A DNA stretch of 27,681 nt from an uncultured Clostridium sp. Its GTDB lineage: Bacteria; Bacillota; Clostridia; Lachnospirales; Lachnospiraceae. Within the stretch, counting starts at the first letter, position 1; every line of letters begins with the position of its first letter. The notes under the pieces were generated by a model. The model did no database searches, had not been told where the DNA came from, and saw nothing but the letters and a program-made list of their open reading frames with translations. The translations under genes were made by a program, and so were the position numbers. The stretch covers positions 1 through 27,681 of the forward strand of contig CATWBR010000002.1 of NCBI GenBank assembly GCA_958349075.1. The letters run 5' to 3'. Below, in pieces: positions 7,773 through 14,945 of this stretch.

Positions 7773-8685
7773 AAAACTGCCTCCCTGTAATGAAATCTTC
7801 CAGTTCACGGTAGAATAACTGCGCATGTTCCGAAAGTTCCTGCCCTGAAAGAAGATAAATATTGATTTCCCAATCCGGTATCTCGATCGGGGCCGGACTG
7901 TAGTCTCCGAAAAAATTAAGAAGAAAATCGGGAACCAGAGCCGCACATTGTCCCTGCTTCAAAAGTTCTGCGGTCACGGAGAAATTGCCGCTGTAGGACA
8001 GGGTGACCGGTTTTCCAAGATTCTGGAAAAAGGCGGCCGCCTTCCTGGTAAATGAATATCCCGGACTCATCAGGATTATCTGCTCCGGCACCCCGTTCTT
8101 TTCCGGCACCCCGTTTTTTTTCGATGCCCCGGCACTCTCCATAACCATGGCTTCCTCCGGCTGTCTGCGGCATACCGCGCATAGTTTGCCGGACAGCACG
8201 GGTTTTGCCACCAGCCTGCCGGAGTGAAAGGAATCCGAATCTCCCAGACCGATGCCCACCTGGTACCCCTCCCGTTCCAGTGCTGCCTGGATCTCCAGGC
8301 AGCCGCAGTAGAGGCAGCTCAGCCGTACCTGCGGGTATTTTTCCTGAAAAGCGCGGCAGCCCGGCAGAAATACCGGCAGAGCCAGGAATGAATCCACCGC
8401 CGTTTTGAGCACCCGGCGTTTCTGCTCCTTCAGCTGATTCATTTGAAGCAGAATATGATCCACATCATTTAACACCACCGATACATGGCGGTAAAAAGTC
8501 TGCCCTTCCGCGGTCAAATCTACATTCCGTTTCGTTCTGTTAAATAGTTTAATTCCCAATTCGTTTTCCAGATTATTAATCGCGTTTGTGATGGCAGGCT
8601 GAGAGACAAACAGCACTTCCGATGCCCGGGTAAAGCTCTTATGCCTGCACACAGCAATAAAGTATTCCAGTTGTCTGAACTCCAT
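7762..8685 (-). CDS. LysR-family transcriptional regulator
   Basis: This 307-residue protein has the typical N-terminal winged helix-turn-helix (residues 1-60: MEFRQLEYFIAV, then the recognition segment FVSQPAITNAINNLENELG, LFNRTKR). A periplasmic-binding-like effector domain follows (about 90-300). It is divergent from the TRAP operon across a 293-bp AT-rich gap and so probably controls that operon in response to the transported acid. GGAGG lies 9 nt before the ATG. A 6-residue unit, KNGVPE, is repeated twice in tandem near residues 189-200 inside the effector domain, encoded by an 18-bp duplication (8085-8120). The region around it is unusually Lys/Gly/Pro-rich for a LysR effector domain. 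Confidence 0.93.
   Translation of the reverse strand: MEFRQLEYFIAVCRHKSFTRASEVLFVSQPAITNAINNLENELGIKLFNRTKRNVDLTAEGQTFYRHVSVVLNDVDHILLQMNQLKEQKRRVLKTAVDSFLALPVFLPGCRAFQEKYPQVRLSCLYCGCLEIQAALEREGYQVGIGLGDSDSFHSGRLVAKPVLSGKLCAVCRRQPEEAMVMESAGASKKNGVPEKNGVPEQIILMSPGYSFTRKAAAFFQNLGKPVTLSYSGNFSVTAELLKQGQCAALVPDFLLNFFGDYSPAPIEIPDWEINIYLLSGQELSEHAQLFYRELEDFITGRQFYDV
8085..8120 (-). repeat. 18-bp tandem duplication inside the LysR gene
   Basis: Two adjacent 18-bp copies (8085-8102, 8103-8120), each starting CCGGCACCCCGTT on the + strand, encode KNGVPE twice in frame. They differ at one base. This looks like a recent slippage or duplication event in a surface loop. Confidence 0.8.
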
Positions 8686-8854
8686 TATAAATATTCCTCC
8701 CCTTTGCCCATTGTATCATATGAAGATTCTGATTTCATTTGTTTTATCATCATATTTTCTTATTAATAAATAGATAATTATTATAAAATATAAATTTATA
8801 ACAATAATAATGTTTCGTTATTAGACAACTTTCTGCGGTTATGATTTAATTAGG

Positions 8855-8888
8855 CTAGTACTCGGGAATTTGTGCAACGCTGTACTAG
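8855..8888. promoter_or_regulatory. Candidate operator upstream of the TRAP operon
   Basis: A perfect 7-bp inverted repeat, CTAGTAC (8855-8861) and GTACTAG (8882-8888), with a 20-bp spacer lies about 90-125 bp before the dctQ-like start. It is in the LysR/TRAP divergent gap, where a LysR protein should bind. The rest of 8686-8978 is strongly AT-rich (8740-8820). I see no confident -35/-10 pair for the TRAP operon. Confidence 0.4.
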
Positions 8889-8978
8889 TTTCCATGATAC
8901 ACGATGAACCGCGGCAGATGAGATGGAAAAAATAAGCAAGTAATTTAAGCAAAGGAATTATAAGAAAGGAAGACATCT

Positions 8979-9476
8979 ATGAACGTACTTACAAAGCAAC
9001 TCAAACGCATGAACGGTATTTTCATGAGGCTGATAAAATGGATTTCGATTGCTGCTTTTGCCGTTATGCTGGCGGCGGCCAGTCTTCAGATTGTTATGCG
9101 CTTCGTATTTCAGACGCCTCTTGCATGGACGGATGAGGTGGCGCGGTACTGCTTTATCTGGTCGACCATGCTTGGCTGTGCCTACCTTGTCCAAAAGGAC
9201 GGCCATTCCAGTGTGGAGCTTTTAGGAAATGCCTTGACCGGACAGGCCAAATGTTATCACGGAATCCTGGTGGATTTACTCTGTCTGTTCTTCTATGCAG
9301 TCGTAATCAGGGGTGGGATAACCCTGGTGCAGGCCGGAGCGACCTCCAGTTCCGTGGCGTGCAGCATACCGATGGCTTTTGTCTATTCAATCGTACCTCT
9401 GTCGGGGGCGCTGATGTTTTTATTCCAGTTTCAGCTACTGTTAGAAAAAATGATACGAGAGGAGCGTGATTCATAA
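8979..9476 (+). CDS. dctQ: TRAP transporter small permease (DctQ-like)
   Basis: This 165-residue protein has four hydrophobic helices, the usual size and topology of the TRAP small subunit. The segment ASLQIVMRFVFQTPLAWTDEVARYCFIWSTMLG (about 32-64) carries the family's conserved R-F and W-x-x-E-V/A-R signature. GAAAGGAAG precedes the ATG. It forms the membrane complex with the large permease that follows, whose start overlaps this stop by one base (TAATG). Confidence 0.93.
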   Translation: MNVLTKQLKRMNGIFMRLIKWISIAAFAVMLAAASLQIVMRFVFQTPLAWTDEVARYCFIWSTMLGCAYLVQKDGHSSVELLGNALTGQAKCYHGILVDLLCLFFYAVVIRGGITLVQAGATSSSVACSIPMAFVYSIVPLSGALMFLFQFQLLLEKMIREERDS

Positions 9477-10759
9477 TGGCTGTTGCAATTCTTTTTCTTG
9501 TACTGATCCTGATGCTGGCTCTGGGACTTCCCATTGCCGTGGCCCTTGGGCTGGGAACGATCGCCGCAATCTTTGTAGACGGGAATATTCCAATCGCTCT
9601 GGTAGCACAGAGGATGTTTACCTCCAATGATTCCATATCCATGATGGCGGTCCCTTTCTTTATGTTAGCCGGCTCGATTATGACGGCCGGAGGTATATCC
9701 AAACGGCTGGTGGATTTTTCCAATACACTGGTGGGATGGATTACCGGCGGCCTTGGAATGGTTGCCACGCTGACCGCCATGTTTTTTGCCGCCATCTCGG
9801 GTTCCTCCAGCGCCACTGCGGCTGCCGTAGGAGGGACTCTGATACCGGAAATGAAGCGGGAGGGCTATGACACCGAATTTTCGGCCAGTGTGGTGGCTGC
9901 CGCTTCCACTACGGGCATCGTAATTCCGCCCAGCGTCAGCATGGTTCTCTATGCCGTGGCTGCGGGAGTCTCGGTGGGCACCCTGTTTTTAGCCGGCTTT
10001 ATCCCGGGGCTCCTCATGGGCGTGGCGGTTATGATTGTGCTTCATCACCAGGCAAAAAAACGAGGTTATCCTGCTTCTGAAAAAAGCAGCCCCAGAGAGA
10101 TTGTGCGGACCTTTTTTTCAAGCGTATGGGGGCTGTTGACTCCCGTCATTATTATCGGCGGCATATATGGAGGAATCTTTACCGCCACGGAGGCTGCTGC
10201 GGCTTCCTGTATTTATGCCCTGATTGTCAGCGCCTTTATCTACAGGGAACTGCATTTAAGGGATTTGCCAAAAATCTTTATGGATTCCGTCTTATCAACT
10301 GCTGTCGTCATGTTTGTAATGAACGCGGCCGGGCTCTTTAGCTGGCTCATCACGGCATACCGGGTTCCCCAGCTTGTGACCTCATTCTTTTTGTCGGTTA
10401 CGGATAATAAATATGTGATGCTGCTCCTGGTAAATATCCTGCTGTTGATCGTGGGAACCTTCCTGAACGCATCGTCCGCCGTGATTATCCTGGCTCCGAT
10501 CCTGGTTCCGTTACTCAGCGCAATGAACGTGGATCCGATCCTGCTCGGCATTATCATGGTGGTCAACCTGGCGGTCGGCTGCATCACACCGCCTGTGGGG
10601 GTGAGCCTGTTCGTGGTCCAGACAATTTCCGGGACGCCGTTTAACGTAATATGTAAAAACATTGTCCCTTATCTGATTGCACTGATTCTGGTTCTGCTGC
10701 TGATTACCTATGTGCCGGTACTGTCTCTGGGGCTGCCGAGACTGCTCGGGGCAATGTGA
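9476..10759 (+). CDS. dctM: TRAP transporter large permease (DctM-like)
   Basis: This 427-residue protein has about 12 hydrophobic segments. Family motifs include VPFFMLAGSIMTAGGISKRLVDF (about 60-82), the GSSSATAAAVG loop (about 111-121) and NLAVGCITPPVGVSLFV (about 363-379). It is the Na+-coupled channel of a tripartite ATP-independent transporter for organic acids. It is translationally coupled to the small permease and followed 55 bp later by the solute-binding protein, so the order here is Q-M-P rather than the commoner P-Q-M. Confidence 0.95.
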   Translation: MAVAILFLVLILMLALGLPIAVALGLGTIAAIFVDGNIPIALVAQRMFTSNDSISMMAVPFFMLAGSIMTAGGISKRLVDFSNTLVGWITGGLGMVATLTAMFFAAISGSSSATAAAVGGTLIPEMKREGYDTEFSASVVAAASTTGIVIPPSVSMVLYAVAAGVSVGTLFLAGFIPGLLMGVAVMIVLHHQAKKRGYPASEKSSPREIVRTFFSSVWGLLTPVIIIGGIYGGIFTATEAAAASCIYALIVSAFIYRELHLRDLPKIFMDSVLSTAVVMFVMNAAGLFSWLITAYRVPQLVTSFFLSVTDNKYVMLLLVNILLLIVGTFLNASSAVIILAPILVPLLSAMNVDPILLGIIMVVNLAVGCITPPVGVSLFVVQTISGTPFNVICKNIVPYLIALILVLLLITYVPVLSLGLPRLLGAM

Positions 10760-10763
10760 AATT

Positions 10764-10798
10764 AAATACAAGTTTAAAACCAAATATAAGTTTAAAAC
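10764..10798 (+). repeat. Direct repeat in the leader of the TRAP binding-protein gene
   Basis: Two 17-bp copies (10764-10780 and 10782-10798) share 16 of 17 bases (AAATACAAGTTTAAAAC and AAATATAAGTTTAAAAC). They lie between the permease stop and the ribosome site of the binding protein. They may be a slippage product or may affect local translation or mRNA processing. Confidence 0.75.
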
Positions 10799-10814
10799 GG
10801 CAAAGGAGAAGATT

Positions 10815-11975
10815 ATGAAAAAATGGAAAAGAAACTCATTGGCAATCACTTTATCGTGCCTGTCCGTCGTGATGACGGCCTGCGGAGGCTCGGGAACGGG
10901 CCGGGAAAGGAACGGGCAGGAACAGGGGACAGCTCCAAAACAGCAGGAGGAGCAGGCTCAAAACAGCGGCAGCCAGGATTCCCAGGCGCCTGCCGCGGAC
11001 AAATCGGGAGCAGCATCCGGTCAGGACGCCGAACTTTTGGCCGCTGTAGATTCAATGAAATCCGTCACACTTAAATTTGGAACCAACCAGGCGGCCGGTT
11101 CCCCTGCACTGGACGGCTGTAATTACTGGGCCGATTTAGTAGCGGAAAAAACGGGCGGGAAGATTAAGATTGAAGTTTACGAGTCCAATACGCTCGGCAG
11201 CCAGGCCGATATGCTGGACGGCCTTAAAATGGGAACCATTGATATCAGCTACAATTCACCGGCCACGATGTCCGCAGCCGTTCCGTCTGTTGCAATTCTG
11301 GATTTGCCCTACATTTTCCAGAACCGGGAACACGCCTACAAGGTGCTGGACGGTGAAATAGGCGATGAGATCTTTAAAAAAGCGGAAGAACAGGAAGGAT
11401 ACTATGTGCTGGCCTCCTTTGAGGGAGGATTCCGGCAGTCCATTAACTCGGTCCATGCGATATCGGATCTGGCCGGTTACTCCAAGCTCAAATTCCGGGT
11501 TCCCGAAAGCAAGGTATATCTGGGCTTATACGAGAAGCTCGGAGCAATTCCGACAGCTATGGCCATGGGCGAACTCTTTACGGCGCTGCAAAACGGAACC
11601 GTGGACGGCATGGAGTCTCCGATTGCAACCATAGCCAGTAACCGTTACTATGAGGCGGCTAAATATCTGACTATTGACAACCATATTTACGCTGCGAACC
11701 CGATTCTCATCAGCAAAAAAGTGATGGATCAGTTTCCTGAGCCGGTTAGGCAGATGCTTTATGATACCTGCAGGGAGGCCTGTGAATGGGAGCGCGCACG
11801 TTCCGCAGAAGAGGAGGAGAAGCTGATCGGGGAAATGAAGGCGGCCGGAGTGGAAGTGACGGAGCTTTCCGATGATGCACTTCAGGAAATAATCGAAACC
11901 GTCAAGCCCATGTGGGACGATTTTGCCGGGACGGTTGGAGCGGACATGATAGAAAAAGTGGCCGGGGCGAATTAG
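10815..11975 (+). CDS. dctP: TRAP transporter solute-binding lipoprotein (DctP-like)
   Basis: The start is the ATG at 10815, because AAAGGAGAAG precedes it and a lipoprotein signal follows at once (MKKWKRN, then a hydrophobic stretch, Cys at residue 23). The open frame runs 35 codons further upstream through a direct repeat and is unlikely to be used. Gln, Ser and Ala residues form a linker (about 24-70). The DctP fold follows, with KFGTNQAAGSPALDGCNYWADLVAEKTGGKIKIEVY and LKFRVPES, whose Arg normally binds the substrate carboxylate. The mature protein (about 364 residues) would be anchored outside the membrane and hand an organic acid to DctQM. The adjoining dehydratase suggests a hydroxy-dicarboxylate or sugar acid. 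Confidence 0.93.
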   Translation: MKKWKRNSLAITLSCLSVVMTACGGSGTGRERNGQEQGTAPKQQEEQAQNSGSQDSQAPAADKSGAASGQDAELLAAVDSMKSVTLKFGTNQAAGSPALDGCNYWADLVAEKTGGKIKIEVYESNTLGSQADMLDGLKMGTIDISYNSPATMSAAVPSVAILDLPYIFQNREHAYKVLDGEIGDEIFKKAEEQEGYYVLASFEGGFRQSINSVHAISDLAGYSKLKFRVPESKVYLGLYEKLGAIPTAMAMGELFTALQNGTVDGMESPIATIASNRYYEAAKYLTIDNHIYAANPILISKKVMDQFPEPVRQMLYDTCREACEWERARSAEEEEKLIGEMKAAGVEVTELSDDALQEIIETVKPMWDDFAGTVGADMIEKVAGAN

Positions 11976-11992
11976 ACGGATAGCCAAAGTAA

Positions 11993-13171
11993 ATGAAAGG
12001 ATCATGGAAAACAATGAAAATTATCAGTATTAAAGAAAAAACGATTCCATTTGGCACGGCCATTGCCAATGCGTATATTAATTTTAACCAGATGACGGGG
12101 AGCATTGTGGCGATAGAAACAGATGTGATCCGGGACGGAAGGCTGGTGACCGGCTATGGTTTTAACTCGATTGGACGGTATGCGCCCACCAGCATTCTGA
12201 GGGATCGGATGATTCCAAGGTTGCTTGATGCCGTCGACATTTATACGGAGGACGGCTCAAACCTGGATCCGTTTAAGATCAACCGGATCCTCAAGAGTAA
12301 TGAAAAGCCGGGGGGCCATGGGGACAGGGCCCATGCGGTCGGGGCTATCGATATGGCGGTCTGGGACACGGTGGCAAAGATTGAGGGAAAACCTCTTTGG
12401 AAGCTTCTCTCCGAGCGTTTTAACAATGGGAAGTACGATGAAAAAATCTATACATACGCGGCCGGAGGCTATTACTATCCGGACAGCAGTATAGGTAAGC
12501 TGAAAGATGAAATGAGGAGCTACCTGGACCGCGGGTTCAGACAGGTCAAAATGAAGATTGGGGGAGCGCCGCTTGATGAGGATCTCAAACGCCTGGAAGC
12601 AGTCATATCCGTGGTGGGCAATGCCTCCGATGTGGCGGTGGACGCCAACGGCCGGTTCTGCCTTGAGGAAGCCCTTACTTATGCCAGGGCGCTGGAACCG
12701 TACGGCATCAAATGGTATGAGGAGCCGTTAGATCCCCTCGATTTTGCATCTACCGCCATTGTTGCGGAACACTTCAGCGGTTCTTTGGCAACGGGGGAGA
12801 ACATCTTCTCACTTCAGGACGCCCAGAATATGATACGTTACAGCGGCCTGAGGCCGGACCGTGATTATATTCAGATTGACTGTCCCCTGAGCTACGGGCT
12901 GGTGGAATATATGAAAATCCTTGATATGCTGGATATCCACGGCTGGAATAAGCGCCGCTGCATCCCTCATGGAGGCCATATGTTCTGCCTGAACATTGCC
13001 GGAGGCATGGGGCTGGGAGGAAATGAGTGTTATCCCGATGTATTCCAGCCATTCGGCGGCTTTGCCGACGACGTGCCTGTGGTGGACGGTTACATTACGC
13101 TGCCGGACGTGCCGGGAATCGGTTTTGAGCTCAAGCGCAATTTGTTTGATGTGATGAGAGGAGTCTGCTGA
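11993..13171 (+). CDS. Enolase-superfamily acid-sugar dehydratase (D-tartrate dehydratase-like)
   Basis: This 392-residue protein of the mandelate racemase/muconate lactonizing group has the lysine motif KMK (186-188), three metal ligands (Asp217 in DVAVDANG, Glu243 in WYEEPLDP, Glu269 in TGEN) and a His at 326 in CIPHGGHMFCLNIAGGMGLGGNE. The tail CYPDVFQPFGGFADD...GIGFE is, as I remember it, typical of D-tartrate dehydratase and near relatives. The reaction would be Mg2+-dependent removal of water from a hydroxy acid to a 2-keto acid (oxaloacetate from tartrate). Its place 17 bp after the TRAP binding protein fits an acid taken up by TRAP. Two starts are possible: ATG 11993, or ATG 12014, which drops 7 residues; neither has a strong ribosome site. 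Exact substrate uncertain. Confidence 0.85.
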   Translation: MKGSWKTMKIISIKEKTIPFGTAIANAYINFNQMTGSIVAIETDVIRDGRLVTGYGFNSIGRYAPTSILRDRMIPRLLDAVDIYTEDGSNLDPFKINRILKSNEKPGGHGDRAHAVGAIDMAVWDTVAKIEGKPLWKLLSERFNNGKYDEKIYTYAAGGYYYPDSSIGKLKDEMRSYLDRGFRQVKMKIGGAPLDEDLKRLEAVISVVGNASDVAVDANGRFCLEEALTYARALEPYGIKWYEEPLDPLDFASTAIVAEHFSGSLATGENIFSLQDAQNMIRYSGLRPDRDYIQIDCPLSYGLVEYMKILDMLDIHGWNKRRCIPHGGHMFCLNIAGGMGLGGNECYPDVFQPFGGFADDVPVVDGYITLPDVPGIGFELKRNLFDVMRGVC

Positions 13172-13213
13172 TTTGACGCGATGACAGGGGACCTGTGAGG
13201 CGTTTGCAAAGGA

Positions 13214-13243
13214 ACAGGGGAACTGCCGCAGCAGCTCCCCTGT
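13214..13243. terminator. Terminator hairpin between convergent operons
   Basis: ACAGGGG (13214-13220) pairs with CCCCTGT (13237-13243). It lies between the dehydratase and the converging lyase B and is followed by a short T-containing stretch on both strands. It is more likely to serve the minus-strand operon. Confidence 0.55.
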
Positions 13244-13270
13244 CCTTAGTACGTATGAAATTTGCAGTAT

Positions 13271-13327
13271 GGCCGCTAAAGCGGCCGCGCTCCGGCGTGA
13301 GAGTCCGCCGGGGCAGCCTTTTTATTA
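13271..13327 (+). terminator. Rho-independent terminator with two GC hairpins
   Basis: A perfect GGCCGC-taaa-GCGGCC hairpin (13271-13286) is followed by CCGGCG/CGCCGG (13292-13297 with 13306-13311), and TTTTTATT lies just after (13319-13326). The order fits termination of + strand transcripts from the TRAP-dehydratase operon. The T tract reaches the stop of lyase B on the other strand. Confidence 0.65.
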
Positions 13328-14890
13328 AAGGTTGATCGCACCTGTTTCCTCTTCGATAAGCTGAATCAGGGTACCATCCTTGACAAGCGAGCAAATATAT
13401 TCAATATCTGGGTAAAAGAACCGGTCGTTCTCTGCAAAGGCTACTTTTTCCCGGATAAAATCATGAATTTTGGCGGTTGCTTTCCCCTGCTTAAGAGGTT
13501 TCAGGAGATCGACGGCCTGCAGGGAAACCATGATGTCGATTGCGATGATATACTGGAGCTTACGCACAGCTTCACCGGCTCTTTTCGCGGCGTTATACGC
13601 CATGGAGACAGGATCTTCCTGTCCTGCGCAGGTTGGGATAGAGTCAATGGAAGCCGGGATGGCCAGCAGTTTGATCTCATTCTGCAGTCCGGCCGCCGTA
13701 TACTGAGGAATCATGAAACCGTTGTTCAGGCCCGGGTTGGCAACGAGAAAGGCGGGGAGACCGTCATTTAAGTTGCGGTTTACCATGCGGTCGATACTTC
13801 TCTCGGCCTGATTTCCGGCAATTGCGGCGGCTATTCCAATCATGTCTGCGTGGGAACCGACAAAGGAACCGTCAAAGTTACCGCACATCAGGGCCTCGCC
13901 CCTTCCGTCTTCCGTATCAAAGATCTCCGGATTATCGCTGACGGAATGCATCTCATCTAAAATCACTTCATATGCCTCCTTGACAAGCCGGTAAGCGGCG
14001 CCGTGGATATGGGGCATGCCTCTCATCACATAGGCATCCTGAACCTTGGAGTCTTTATGGGTCTCGCTGATCTCACTTCCCTCCAGCATGCGCAGCAGGT
14101 TTGCGGCGGATGCTCTCTGTTCCTCATGTTCCTTGTTATTGTGAATTCTCTCATCCAGGGCCTTTGTCGTTCCGCGCAGCGCCTCAAAACAAAGGGCGCC
14201 TGCAATCTCCAGGTTCTTCATTGAAAGGATGGAGTCGTAGGAGGCCAGCAGGGCAAGGGCGGTAACGGTGATAGTGCCGTTTAACATGGACAGTCCCTCT
14301 TTGCACTGAAGTTCAATGGGGGACAGCCCCTTCCCGGCCATCGCCTCAAGCGCCGGGATCTTTTTTCCGTTTTCAAGTACATGACCCTCTCCGATATAGG
14401 CCATGACAAGATGCGCCTCCACCCCGAGATACCCTACGCTTCCCTCGCCGGGGGCAAAGGGAACCAGGTCATAATTGAGAAAATCGCGGATCAGCTCAAG
14501 CGTTTCCAGACGGATGCCGGAATGGCCGTGGCCGAGGTTGATAATCGTCATGAACATGACGGCCCTGGTCTGCTCTTTTGTCAGCGGAGTCCCAACGGCG
14601 CAGGAGTGGGAGCGGACAATATTTTTCTGCAGGGTCCTGGCATCCTCAGGTTTGATTGTATACCTGACATTTTCACCGAAACCGGTGGTTACGCCGTAGA
14701 TAATGCGTCCCTCCTCCAGAAAGCGGTCAATCAGCCGGCGGTTGGCTCTGATCTTTTCACAGAATTCTTCCGAAAAAGTAACCTTTGCGTGGAAACGGAC
14801 AACGGCCATAAAGTCGTCCAGTCCCAGTTTTTTGCAGTCTGTCAGGGTGATTTCCTTTAATGCTGCCGGATTTTTAAGTTCGATTTTCAT
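13325..14890 (-). CDS. Aromatic amino acid lyase-family protein lacking the MIO motif (lyase B; predicted imidazole-betaine lyase, ergothionase-like)
   Basis: This 521-residue paralogue of lyase A has YGVTTGFG at 65-72, GSVG at 150-153, KEGLSMLNGT at 197-206, QDAYVMRGMPHIHG at 284-297, CGNFDGSF at 336-343 and the AGQEDPVSM segment at 422-430. The MIO tripeptide is replaced by YLGVE (154-158) followed by AH. Unlike lyase A, it keeps the residues that contact histidine and the reaction centre in histidine ammonia-lyase: the catalytic Tyr65, His95, Asn204, Tyr287, Arg290, Phe339 and Glu425. A histidine-like substrate with a better leaving group than ammonia fits best, so ergothioneine (to thiourocanate plus trimethylamine) or hercynine. 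That is inference from the motifs and from what I recall of ergothionase. It is second in an operon behind the SSS symporter. AAAGGAG lies about 9 nt before the ATG. Confidence 0.87.
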   Translation of the reverse strand: MKIELKNPAALKEITLTDCKKLGLDDFMAVVRFHAKVTFSEEFCEKIRANRRLIDRFLEEGRIIYGVTTGFGENVRYTIKPEDARTLQKNIVRSHSCAVGTPLTKEQTRAVMFMTIINLGHGHSGIRLETLELIRDFLNYDLVPFAPGEGSVGYLGVEAHLVMAYIGEGHVLENGKKIPALEAMAGKGLSPIELQCKEGLSMLNGTITVTALALLASYDSILSMKNLEIAGALCFEALRGTTKALDERIHNNKEHEEQRASAANLLRMLEGSEISETHKDSKVQDAYVMRGMPHIHGAAYRLVKEAYEVILDEMHSVSDNPEIFDTEDGRGEALMCGNFDGSFVGSHADMIGIAAAIAGNQAERSIDRMVNRNLNDGLPAFLVANPGLNNGFMIPQYTAAGLQNEIKLLAIPASIDSIPTCAGQEDPVSMAYNAAKRAGEAVRKLQYIIAIDIMVSLQAVDLLKPLKQGKATAKIHDFIREKVAFAENDRFFYPDIEYICSLVKDGTLIQLIEEETGAINL

Positions 14891-14945
14891 AATTTTGTCT
14901 CCTTTAAAAATTATATTTTTATATGGTGGGGAATTTCTGCTCCCG

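Noticed and set aside
7773..7946. N-terminal extension of the unknown 263-residue protein.
   Set aside because: It overlaps the LysR gene in another frame, and the ATG at 7772 has a strong ribosome site.
10710..10814. 35-codon upstream extension of the TRAP binding protein.
   Set aside because: It begins inside the permease gene, reads through a direct repeat, and would place the lipoprotein signal in the middle of the protein.
12052..12066. A perfect sigma-54 promoter match (TGGCACGGCCATTGC) on the + strand.
   Set aside because: It lies inside the dehydratase coding sequence near its start, encodes conserved-looking residues (FGTAIAN), and has no nearby activator site or downstream gene start. 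Chance or a silent intragenic site is likelier.
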